Assembly: GCF_000485595.1 (NCBI RefSeq)
Contig: NW_014577163.1
Coordinates: forward strand, 128,050 to 177,091
DNA from: Priapulus caudatus
Taxonomy: Eukaryota > Priapulida > Priapulimorpha > Priapulimorphida > Priapulidae
Direction of reading: 5' to 3'
DNA: 49,042 nt
Position numbers and translations under genes: made by a program. Every line of letters begins with the position of its first letter. The first letter of the stretch is position 1. The notes under the pieces are model-generated. The model had not been told where the DNA came from, ran no database searches, and was given only the letters and a program-made list of their open reading frames with translations. Shown here piece after piece: positions 35,746-46,690 of the stretch.

Positions 35746-38700
35746 ACAGTACCACCCCTTTGCACATCCGCACGATGACCCCATCGGGTTAACAGCAGAC
35801 CCGACTTGCTCTCCTTATAAAAATTCGACAGGACGCCTAGGCTCCTATAGTGGACGTGTGATCTGCAGAAGACTCTAACAGACGAAATTAAAGGTGAAAG
35901 AAAAAGCAATTTAAACGTGTAACTTAAAGAAACCGCTATCAGCAAAAAAGAAATAACAAATGACTACCCTGTCAATTGATAAATTAAAATGAAAACAAAC
36001 AGTACAGAAAAGAGAAAGTACCAGAAAGAGAAAAAGAAGAAATGAGAATACTGCATAAACCATAATACTAGGCACGCTGCAAAACAAACCACATTATCTA
36101 ACGATAATAATATTTACAAAAATTATTTTTTATTTCATACATAAACATGCAATTGGTTATTTAAAATTCGTAAATGCCATAGTATAGACGTGAATGTGTG
36201 GAAAAGCGGGGAGCAACCTCTCCGCTGCGCACTGCCTGCTCCCTGGACGGTGCGGAAACGTCTGATCGGCCCGACCTTCACGTGGCTTCCGCAAGTAACG
36301 TCAATATTCATACAATTAGACGTCACACAGGGCGCTACGGTTCCTAAGTGGTGACTACCATGGACTGAGATCGACACGCACAAGCAGCTACTCGCGCTCG
36401 CTCCACGTCAGATCATACCCTGTGCCCGCCGAAAAACTAAGCTGGGCGAATATGCAAGAGAGCTATGCCTTCATTCGCAATAGACGACTCAATGACTGCA
36501 TCTAAGCCAAATCTCTGCCCACACGCAACCTTTTCTGGGGCGAATAACGGAGAAAAGTCTGAGAACTCGAGCCAATCGACGCCCGTAAGCCATCTCTCGG
36601 ATCGCACTCCCTCCGAAAAAACCGACAGTCTAGATCGCACATTAACATGACCGAGTACTATCATCTTCTTGGAAATAAAAAGCTGCAGAAAAAACCGAGC
36701 CCCTATAACTTAAAAAAAGCCTCCTCGCACAATCATCCAAATTGCGTTAACCCTGCAGAACCCGAAAGCTCAAAAGACATCAAAAATTACACGGTTACCT
36801 GCACACTTATGTACAGCAAAGGAGAGAAAAAAAATGTTAAGCGCAAATCGCATCACGCAAACACTGCGCTCTGTATCTCCCATACCTAAGCCCAAGATCA
36901 AAACCAACGGATCATGACCTATGTATAAACAAAGCGTAAGTACGATAAAACTCCAGCTGTATACCACTTTCAACCCAAATACTTCTGAAAGAATCGCCAA
37001 ATCCATAAAAAACTCGATTCCGGAGTAGACAACACATAAATGATCCCACAAAAAAATATGGCCCAACGTAAAAGCTAGCGTTCACTAGAGTAAACTAACT
37101 TAAAAAACTCATACTATAACGGATAAAGATAATGTAAAAAAAATATTCAAGTAAATCACGTGTGCAGTTGACCGTAACATTAAAACTCATAACAACACAC
37201 TAATTTTGCCACACACAAAAGGCTAAGCAAATCCAAATCCGTTGTACCACCGTATAAAATAAAATAAGCCCAGATAAATACTGCCCACGAAAGTCAACCT
37301 TTCTAACTCCCCAACTGTAACCTTAAACCACCCTAATCCCTATCGTACCACAGACTCTATCTCCTCAATACATCACTCGCCACACTGCGTAACGTTACGG
37401 TGATGTTTTCAAAATTTCATGAGCTTAGTCATTCCAGAGTGCATAAATCCCCAACACAGGGCTAGATCGCGAAACAGCATTACATGATCACCCATCTATA
37501 CCTACCCTATTATGCTAGCGAAATCAGACAGTTCTTAACTCATCAATGTCAATATGACTACCGGTCTAACAGACGCCCTTCTCTCTTTACCTAATAGTCA
37601 AACCCCCTCATGAAGCGATCTTTAAGCAGTTCCTATTGTCTCTTCAGCAATACTTCCCTACTAGCATTAATTCACTACGAAAATGACATGCCAAAATCTC
37701 CTACACACCCATGCTTTATTGCGATATATCAAAAGAACTGATATCTATCTAGCAATCCGAACTGTCTATCTCTAATAACACCGAGCCACGAGTACAAAAC
37801 CGCTCGTAAAGACTATGCCTGTAGGCCTCCGGCGATAAATGATAACTCTCCAGGTAATCGTAGTCCCCGGACCATAAATTCCATTTAAGCTCTTAGCAAA
37901 TGGCCTCACTTCTATAAAACACGGAGGAAACGCAGAGCACGCACTGTTTCCGTACAATACAGCCGCGCGGCCCGAACGCGAAAATCAGCACAATCCCCTC
38001 AATTCAGCTAATCTATCCATCCACTTAAAATCTAATACTTCCCATCTATCGCATAAGGCACGCCGACGTAATATATTACCCCACGTAAATCACCAGCTGC
38101 CCAACAAACAGAACGCTAACTACAGCGTTATATAGGAAGCCCAATACAGCAACAATAATCTTAGCTCCGAGCCCAACATGAAGCCTGGCACGCATTTAAA
38201 ATAAACAATGATATATCAAAGAACACGACACACAAAAGACAAGGAGCTTAACTATCATTCTAAAATACCAACATACAATGACCATATCCAAGTCGCCACA
38301 ACGCATACTCAATATATGTATCGTATTGAAAGTCTGAGTACATAACAAAAATCTTTACCATTTCTTTAAATATAGTACATTTCCTGTCCTTGTAATTACT
38401 AGCTCTCCTTACACCTTATCGGCCTTGCAAGTAAATACAAAGCTACGAATTAAGTTTCTACTCACTTTTCTATCTAGACGGGCCAACCATTCAAAACACC
38501 ATCTGCATTAATTTTTAACATATCCCCCTTCAATCCCAGTGCCAGTATCCCTCCCCTTGGTAAACGACCGAGATACGAATCACTATATTTCAAATCTCTT
38601 AATCTGACATATTTGGTAAGTACCGCGATGTTCGTATTCCTTCAAGCCCCCTGAATACAGAAAGGCTGCCACTTCACTCAGTTCGGTGAGAAAGAGACTT

Positions 38701-39325
38701 GTCGATCTTCTGAATGCATCGGTCATTATGCGAGATGTGTAGAAAATGAGCTGACGTCCCACTACTGCCGCCATCGCAATAGTGTCGTTTCTGCCCGGAA
38801 GAAAGGGGCCCCAGACTGGACCGGGTTGCCCTATAAAAATGTAATTTTAGTTTGTCTTACGCTAACAATTATAGGCGACACACTGTGGAATACCAAACAG
38901 CTAAACGAGAAGAAAAGATGTGTACACACCCGTACCCCAGAACCCCTTCGGCATAATGGAAGGAGACAAGATCAGCAAGTCTACATAGACGATAATCAGC
39001 AGAGCACGTGCACTCGTAAACTCACTATAAAATGTTACGACTATAGAGCGACTGATACAGCGGAATGAACAACGTACCCAGGACTCTAGGATAGTCTGAG
39101 TTGTCTCACCACGAATGAGACAGGCTACAGCGCAATTCGAGTCCTCTGTCTGCAGCGTCACCCGCAAATGTTTCGTGCACTCGATCGCGACCGGGCCACC
39201 AGATAGTGATTCAGAGGCCGTATAATTAACCGCAATACGTACACCAAAGCAATGCTAGGCTAGATCGAACATCTGCCCTGTCTTAAGTATTCGGCCAGAA
39301 CGAAGATCACGGCAACAAAGTAGCC

Positions 39326-39400
39326 GGTGTTACACCCGACAGCCCAGGACTCCGCCGTAGTCTAACACAATGCGCCACTGAGTCGAACATACCCGCGCAT
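39326..39400 (-). mobile_element. possible tRNA-derived SINE head
   Basis: On the minus strand an A-box-like TGGCGCATTGTGTTAGACT (39360-39378) is followed by GACTACGG, then a B-box-like GGTGTAACACC (39326-39336), then GGCTACTTTGTTGCCG. That order resembles the head of tRNA-derived SINEs from marine invertebrates. The A-to-B spacing is short and the B box lacks its TCGA core, which could be indel damage. It lies beside the start of the right LTR-like repeat. Confidence 0.28.
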
Positions 39401-39409
39401 CCGTTACAC

Positions 39410-40393
39410 ACCAGATCCTATGATTTCACTAAGATAAAAAGAGGACATTTGAACCACATTCAGAAAGTACAGATATTCAGTACATCTTCGTCAGTCAGTT
39501 TAATTAAAACCTAATCATACATCTGATTTGACGGTTTTCTTTCTCTACTCTATAGATTATAACATCATTCGAACACCTATAATAGACACTACTATACACG
39601 AGTTCCGAGACGCGATCATTCCTAATTGTAATCCACGTAGCACGAGTCGCATGCGGTCTTCACAAAGCAGAAGATCTATACATATAACTAAAACAATCTT
39701 TTAAAAGAGTATTCGTATATAAAAGGAACGAAACAGAATATGCTCATACTAAAAAGAATAGATTAATTACTACATAGAAAATAAAAATAACAAACAGTAG
39801 ATATCTATATTGCATATATACTCTATGTTCAAATAAAAGAAGAAACACCTCAGCAATAGTAAGAAGAACTTACATACTTACAACTGTAACAACGGACGAC
39901 GTCAAGCAATGACCGATGTAAGCACGCACTCAAACACACAAACTACTGTGCCTCGCCGAAACGTCTAAAAACACACCTAATAGCACCTGCAAATACTCCG
40001 GCAAACAAAGGAACGATCCCGGACCCTAAACTAACCAGCAGATGTCATAAGATGCTAGTGTACATGCTAGCACACGTCAGTCCCCATGCGTAAACTATCC
40101 CGGCCGCTCCCTATACAAGGTTCTACATCTGCTCGTCATTAACATCCTTCTCCTAAATTCGTCGAGTCCTCACCCGGACAGCATTCTCGTTTGCGTGCTA
40201 AAAGCTTGTACACAAACACAAACATTAAGCAACCGCCTCTGCCTCCGCAAAACTCGTAGACACCATTCACACATCCCCAATCGAACTCGTCCCTACATCT
40301 ATCCTCGTATTACAGACCCAATCTGCTGCCGGGTAACATTGAACGATTATAAAATAATTAATCCGATTTAACAATAACACCTCGTGTTCTACA
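39410..40393. repeat. right long direct repeat (LTR candidate)
   Basis: Clear match to 34960-35745 from about 39590 onward, for example CATGCGTAA and CGGCCGCTCC in the same order. The 39410-39590 part is only weakly similar. It ends TTCTACA at 40393, followed by a TA run. Confidence 0.55.
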
Positions 40394-40946
40394 ATATATA
40401 TATATATATCTCTTTGATATAGTAAATATATCATAATATATAATAATAATATCTATATATTACTAAGCTATAGGACCTCAATACAGTATATAGTGAGAAC
40501 GAGAGAGTGATCAAAACCGCATGGGCATTAAATATATTCAATATTTCTGTGTGCGTGGCTTGATCTGCGGGTGAACGCTATAGCCCCTATGGAACGCATC
40601 CCCGAAATAGCTTCGTGCAAGTTATTCGGCTAGCAGAAATCAATCGTCATCCTGCCATGACGAAACATGCTCGCGTGTTTTACTTAACCTTCCTATAAAG
40701 CACAGCGTCACGTTGACTCTTACAGAGTCCAATCTTAGGACGCGGCCGAGCGTACGACATCCCGGCCATTCACAGCTAGAAGCGGCCACAGAAGCGGCCG
40801 CGGAAGTCCGCCCCGAGTGCCGGTACGCACTAAGCGGGTAACGTCGTGACTGCGGGATAGGACGCTCCGCCCGGACGTTATGCCGCTCTCAGTGAAACAA
40901 CAGCGGGTGGCCCCCCTCGAGTGCGCCCCCGACCCAGACAAAGCGC
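40394..40946. other. spacer with a GC-rich patch
   Basis: A TA-rich start (40394-40460), then ordinary sequence, then a ~200-bp GC-rich patch (40738-40935) with repeated CGGCCGCGGAAG-like words and many CpGs. The minus ORF 40735-40956 over it shows no domain. Confidence 0.4.
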
Positions 40947-41360
40947 CACAATGCACTAATGCGTTTCCAATAAAATAGTAATCTAACCTAAATACGAAAT
41001 CTAATTACTCACAAAATCTTACTGGTTCATACACCTACTCTCTTCAACCTATTATCGCCGCAATATTCCCTACCTATTTTCATTACCGGCTGCAATTGCT
41101 CTCGAGCTTGCGCGATCTGTGCATGCGCTTACACTAATATTAATTAGAAATATAGATAATATAACTCATATAATTATTAAGCACGTGCAACAGTCGCGCC
41201 GCGAGAGCAATGGCTGCCGGTAATGCAATGGTAGGAAACTATCGGCGATAATAGGTGAAAGAGAGTAGGCCTATAGTATAGAAACATTAAGAATTTTGTA
41301 GTAAATAAATTTCGTATTTAGTTAGCATTCTATTTAATTGAAACGCTTCAAGTGCCTGTG
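40947..41360. mobile_element. foldback MITE, diverged copy (414 bp)
   Basis: Arms begin CACAATGCAC at 40947 and end AAGTGCCTGTG at 41360 and fold on a centre near 41140. The sequence matches the copy at 42086-42503 along its length (GCGTTTCCAATAAAATAG versus GCGTTTCAATAAAA; ATAATAGGTGAAAGAGAGTA in both) but with many small differences. The flanking 8-mers do not match, so either ends have decayed or the boundaries are off by a few bases. Confidence 0.7.
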
Positions 41361-42077
41361 GGTCCTGCGGGCGCGCGGCGCACTCGATGGGGGGCGCTGT
41401 TGTATCACCGAGAGCGACGCATAACGTCGGCGTCGGCGACCTGCGTGTCGGTTCGCGTAGCTAAAATGTTGCGCTAACGGTTAGCTTGCTTGCATGGCTG
41501 ATTGACTGGTTGAAATGTGTGTGTGCTGTTGTGCGCTAATGTTCACCGTCATCTTATTTTCCATTTCTGCGCACAAGCTTTTACGCTTGTATCGATTACC
41601 GCCGTTATTCATTCGTGTCACTTTGCCTAATTCATTGCAATTATTAGCTGTAATAGGCCAGAACATTTCCATCTGCCAAATTCTGTTTAGTGATGCATCC
41701 GACTGTATCACGAAAACAACATCCGGTTATAAGCAGAACGCGCGCGTCTATATATATTTTTTATATATATATACATATATATTTAAAAAATATATACATA
41801 TATATATTATATATTATATATATAAATAATATATATATATATCACTCTACGTTATACAATAGGCCTCCCTGGATAGACAGCAGGGGAAATCCTTCCCCAG
41901 CTACGGCACGAAAATAGAGTTAATCATAAAAAGGTGGCAGAATCTTAGCGATGCTGCGTGCGGAATCGGATAACGGTACCCGACACTCACCGTGCGCATA
42001 TTTTGTTAATCCTCGCCCTCTGGATTGGGTTTCCAAACTCCGGGGAAATATCGCCGACCTTGAACTTGATGTGACTG
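41361..42077. other. gene-free spacer with AT-rich hairpin-prone tract
   Basis: Includes a TA-rich run at 41750-41842 with self-complementary segments. ORF 41515-41829 begins with hydrophobic residues but has no recognised domain and runs into the TA repeat. Confidence 0.4.
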
Positions 42078-42511
42078 ATCGCCGCCACAGGCACTTGGAG
42101 CGTTTCAATAAAACATAATGCTAAATAAATACGAAATCTATTTACTACCAAAGTCTTAATGTTTCTATACTCTTTTTCACCTATTATTGCCGACAATTTC
42201 CTGTAAATTCCGTCCAAATGCTCATCTACGAGTTTGTTACACTGGCTGCCGCCATTGCTGCCGCTGCACACTGACACATAAATATATAGTTATATATAGT
42301 TATCTATATATTTATGTGTCAGTGTGCAGCGGCAGCAATGGCGGCAGCCAGCGTTTGTTGTAGATGAGCATTTGGACGGCATTTACAGGAAATTGTCGGC
42401 AATAATAGGTGAAAGAGAGTATAGAAACATTAAGACTTTGGTAGACAATAGATTTCGTATTTATTTAGCATTATATTTTATTGAAACGCTCCAAGTGCCT
42501 GTGATCGCCGC
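42078..42511. mobile_element. foldback MITE with perfect 8-bp target duplication (hAT-like)
   Basis: The element is 42086-42503 (418 bp). Its left arm, 42086-42289, and right arm, 42304-42503, are nearly perfect reverse complements separated by a 14-nt TA-rich loop. The terminal inverted repeat starts CACAGGCACTTGGAGCG. The 8-mer ATCGCCGC lies immediately outside on both sides (42078-42085 and 42504-42511). An 8-bp duplication is the rule for hAT and P elements; the family cannot be fixed from the arms alone. The ~70-codon ORFs in the two arms are mirror images of each other and are not evidence of a gene. Confidence 0.85.
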
Positions 42512-43445
42512 AGCCTTCTCTCTGCTCGATTCTCAGCTTTCCCCTCCATAGTCGCATTTCACTAAACGGGGACGTTAAGTCGGCATCAAACTTTAGTTTA
42601 ATTTGTATTTACGATTAAAGCGCTGATTGCATTAGAAATTTCGGTTTCCTAATTTGAGATTTTAATCATTTGTTTATAATTATTTTATTCTTATTTAACA
42701 ATTGACATTTATTTATTTACGTTGATTCATATAAAATTCGGATCGCATTCTGCAGTAAACTGTGCAACGCGAAATACTGTGAATGTTTGCTGTTTTTTTC
42801 CCGCACGCTGTTACATCTTCTTCCTTAGTTTTTGTCGACTGGCGTGACAACCAATACGCAGATGCTTGCAATAGGAAAAATCCGGCCGGCTGCGAAATCG
42901 AGTCTGCCAAGTGATAGACAGATCTATCTGGAATATGGGACTCGTAGCTACGGGATAAATCAGTCCACTCAAAATACAATATAATGAAGTCGTAAAGATA
43001 TAGCAAGACGGTTTCTTTCGTGTTCAAAAAAGCAATCGTCAGCAAAACGACGCACATTCTCTGTATCGTAAAATGAATGGTTTTTTTTCTGAGTTACGCT
43101 CAAATGTCCACGATGCTTTCATGTTTTCGAGTTTGGAATGCTGCAGGCGCTTGGAAACGGGCTTAATTCGCAGATGATCTTCCCACGTGATGTTACGCCC
43201 TTTTATCCATTCACTAAGTAATATCCGTGGAAACCTAAAATCGCTCGACGTGAGCACTGTGACCAAATTCTGCGATACTTCGTTGATATTGCGCTCTAAA
43301 TCCTCTCGTTCTCTTTTATTTGGGAATAAATATAGTTGCGATTAGCACGTAGAATCCGTTTTCGGGGTGGGTACGTGAAACGGAATAGAATGTATCACGA
43401 GTTCGTTGTCCCGTACAAGATAGCTATCTCCCTCAGGTATACGCT
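42512..43445. other. gene-free stretch with one weak exon candidate
   Basis: AT-rich to about 42720, then ordinary sequence. Apart from the minus-strand candidate at 43042-43338 nothing was recognised. Confidence 0.4.
43042..43338 (-). CDS. weak candidate exon of an unknown protein
   Basis: A minus-strand frame is open for about 98 codons, running from a stop near 43341 to a TGA near 43042. It reads with protein-like composition: LFPNKREREDLERNINEVSQ early, then FRFPRILLSEWIKGRNITWE. The charged amphipathic start could be a short helix. I recognise no family. There is no ATG before the conserved-looking part, and no convincing acceptor or donor. It may be a chance ORF. Confidence 0.17.
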
Positions 43446-43452
43446 CACATAC

Positions 43453-43517
<65 letters not shown>

Positions 43518-43643
43518 CACACACCACACGTACGCACGAACGCACGCACGCACGCATACACACGCATGCACGCACACACACACGCGCGCACACACACAAA
43601 CAAACAAACAAACACACACGCGCGCGCACGCACGCACACACAC
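43446..43643. repeat. CA/CGCA/AAAC compound microsatellite
   Basis: Long CA run (43456-43510), then CGCA tetranucleotides, an AAAC block (43598-43612) and further CACG repeats. ORFs over it on both strands are repeat products. Confidence 0.95.
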
Positions 43644-46619
43644 TGGTGTTGTGTGACCAAGCGTACTTTCAAGTAGCGTCTGCGCTCTATAACAAACAAG
43701 CAATCTTCCTCAATAACATTTTAGTGGTACTCGCCAAACTACGGATCTATCCGGAAACGCAGCAGAACACTCGATCACATATTCTGCGACGAACGAGCGA
43801 AACAGCTCTCATGCTGCATCTTTCTCACTAACCTCAAATCACATCCTACACACGCAAATTCCACGTCTCCTGCAGAAGAAATCGCACACTCGCCCCTTTT
43901 CTCGTGGGTCAGGCAAGTAGCGTTATAGGCTTAATCGGCAATGCGGACAACTCTTACAGAAAATAAATGAAGTTAATCCATTAGGCACACATGGAGGGAG
44001 CTTATCGTGTGAGTAGCACTTTCTCTCGCATTTTTGCTTTAATTTGCTATATGCCATGGGATCGATACGCGAGTCGACCGGCGTTCACCACAGAGACGTG
44101 ACCGCGTGGCTGGCTGGCTGCATCGCACGTCGATACCTCACGCTTTCACGTTCTCATTTCTGCGATTGCAATGATAAGCGGTTATGACAGTCAGCCTTAT
44201 AGATAAACACAGGTTGACGCATAATTCGTGCAGTAAAGAATTCGTATTGAATGGTATTAGGATTAGGCCAGTTGCTGTCCCGTCTGACAGGATATGATCG
44301 CGCATTTACATTTTTAGAAACTCTTATATATAGCGAGTTTAATACGCATACAACTCATAGGAACTGACGCCTGGCGCATAGAGGCCATCTTATACAGCAT
44401 GCTGAGATTGCGCGCAGTGGAGCTCTATAATTTCGCACAATGTCTCAGACAGAGCTTACGCCAACGCTATGATACACAGAGTCACTCTGCCATAGCTCCA
44501 CTGGGGCCTGTGCATGGCTAGACCCCTTAGCATCAGCAATCGTGACTCGATCCTATTATGCACAAAATCGCCGATTTCAGTCAGCGTTGATTTAATCACA
44601 GTAATGACGTAATCACACAGGAAACCTTTCTGGCGAAACTCACTGGTTCATTACGTAAAAGCCACGGATAATCGGCAACTGCATAATTCATAAACAGCCG
44701 CACTGAAACATCCAGTGTACATACCTACCTGACGCCTGCAAATATCGCTCAACATCGAGTGACTACTTGATACAACAATGACGTTGCGTAATAATTTATG
44801 GTTGCCGGCGATCGCGTATGGTAATCTCTCGAAATGCTATACTCGCGCAAGAATAATATGCATACGCTGTCTTTCATGATCATTCGTTGTCTCGAAGAAT
44901 GAGGAGTCCGACTTCATCCGATTCAGATATCAGATCTCAGATATCAGATATCAGATCAGGAGTGAATGAAAACAAAATAAAACTAAATATGTTTTTATTC
45001 ATTTCTGATCCTGAAGATGAATGATAAAATAATATGCACTATTCGCTATATAAATAAGGCTATATCAGCCATTCTTTCCTCTTAAATGCACCTCGATCTC
45101 CTATCGATCACCTATTTTAGAGATACTATTTTAAATACATAACCTGTCAGAACAACCATAATTCGAACAAAACCAACGACCAGTCAAAAATCGAAATTAT
45201 CTCCCAAAGTTTGATGCATCTGGCGCGCTGTTACAGACGGATTCCAGCACTATTACCGGGTATAATGACGAATCCATATATCGAAAACATTTTAAAACAA
45301 TGAATCCATAGCTAGTTATCACTCAAATATTGTGAAAATGAAAATTCCCTTCGCCACCCTTATACATGAACCAAATCCAAATTAAAGCGTATTAGGGGAC
45401 ACTAAATTGGAGACAGCATAACGCAAGAACCGAATCGGCCATGTCTATAAATTATACATGCGCGACCGCACACGCTACACAATATTTATTAGACTTAATT
45501 TAAATCTGAGCGGCACAAACGGTTAGTTTGCATTCGCTCTCGCGATCGGAGCAGGCCAGCTACGCGGGTGTACAACAATACGCAAAAATAAATAAATACA
45601 CGTTCAGATTTTCATGGTTAGCATGACACCACATGCTATGCGCGCGCCCGGTGCATGATTGAATGCAGACATATGGTATACAGCCTGCCTGCTATTTGTG
45701 GAGCCTTATCTTGGCACGTACGAACAACCTAAATGTCTTATAACATCGAAGTATATTGTAGTGGCTATAATTTCGCGACGACATGCATCTGGTTAAGAGT
45801 AAAATTCGATCGCATACATCGAGAACAGCAGTACGTTCACAACTAGAACACAAACAACCCCGATTTGCATAGCATGGTAAAAGAACGCGAAAAATCGATA
45901 AATCCTCTGAAATCGGCCGACTTCAAACCCTGTTCTATAGGTCTTAGTAAAATACGTTGTATTATTATCGTAACGTCGTAATACCAAGTCAGGTTCCCAT
46001 CAATCCCATGGTCCAAGTCAGCCCATTCTTAAGGTTCGTTTTACAACTATTTATGAACATTTAAACAGGCAATATCGATCAACGATATATCTGCGGATGA
46101 TAAACCGTACAGTCATGTCCATGACGGCGTTTTGTTCGTAAACATAATATCTCAGATTAGATCAATATAGATCAGAAAATCTAACCAGCATACTGGGCAA
46201 GATATGCACTAGGTTGCAATAATTCAATTGTGCCTCCAACTACATCATACTGCTTCGTCATGATTTTCGCAGAGCTGCGGTTACGAAGAAGCTGGCTGAA
46301 AGCACTGGGACAAGGTCACTATCAATTCTACTGCGAGAAACCACGAGCGAATTTAATAGATAAATTGATGGAGAACAAACGGACGGACAGACGGACTGAT
46401 GAATGGTTGGATGTGCAGGTGAGGGATGGGACAGTGAGGAGAGGGAGAAGGACGGTGCGCGGGAGGCGGGGAGCGACCAGGCGACGGAGCGATAATGAGA
46501 TGAAAGAGTGGAGCCGGACGGATGGATGGAATGAGCGAGCGGAGACGGACGGACGGAGCGGACGAACGAGCGGAGAAACGGAGCGATAGACAGATAATAG
46601 ATAGGTAGAAGATGAGATT
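43644..46619. other. gene-free stretch
   Basis: No domain-bearing ORF. It includes a GATATCAGATCTCA-type local repeat (44924-44957) next to an imperfect inverted pair (GATCAGGAGTGAATGAAAACA and its partner, 44954-45018) that could be another small foldback element. A GGAC/GGAC-rich purine patch lies at 46375-46590. Confidence 0.4.
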
Positions 46620-46622
46620 AGA

Positions 46623-46679
<57 letters not shown>

Positions 46680-46690
46680 TAGATATAGGA
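46620..46690. repeat. GATA microsatellite
   Basis: About a dozen uninterrupted GATA units, then GACA units and a final GATA. The Tyr/Leu/Ser-rich minus ORF over it is an artefact. Confidence 0.95.

Larger units (their letters stand above)
34825..40393. mobile_element. LTR-type element candidate with ~0.9 kb direct repeats
   Basis: Two long direct repeats, about 34825-35745 and 39410-40393, flank a ~3.7 kb interior. The left copy begins TGTAG and ends CGACA; the right copy ends CTACA. So the outermost ends have the canonical TGT...ACA form and lie against TA runs on both sides. Aligned words include ATAGATTAATTAC, CGGCCGCTCC and CAACAAGATCT/CAGAAGATCT. The copies differ by many short indels. 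The top strand is A- and C-rich throughout the block. I found no gag, protease or reverse transcriptase motif in any frame and no TGG primer-binding site next to the left repeat, so it may be non-autonomous, too indel-damaged to read, or not an LTR element. The start of the right repeat is the least certain point. Confidence 0.5.

Noticed and set aside
36770-37066. Minus ORF rich in hydrophobic residues, considered a membrane protein
   Set aside because: It lies in the A/C-rich block, where the complementary strand automatically encodes Phe, Leu, Val and Cys; no family motif is present.
34825-40393. A/C-skewed block considered as a nuclear copy of mitochondrial DNA
   Set aside because: No mitochondrial protein or rRNA motif was readable with the standard or invertebrate mitochondrial code in the stretches I tried, and direct repeats at both ends fit a retroelement better.
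41987-42551. Two ORFs sharing a ~60-residue sequence (DEHLDGIYRKLSAIIGE) on opposite strands, looking like a conserved gene pair
   Set aside because: They are the two arms of the MITE hairpin read on opposite strands; the identity comes from the inverted repeat. The diverged copy at 40947-41360 does not keep the frame.
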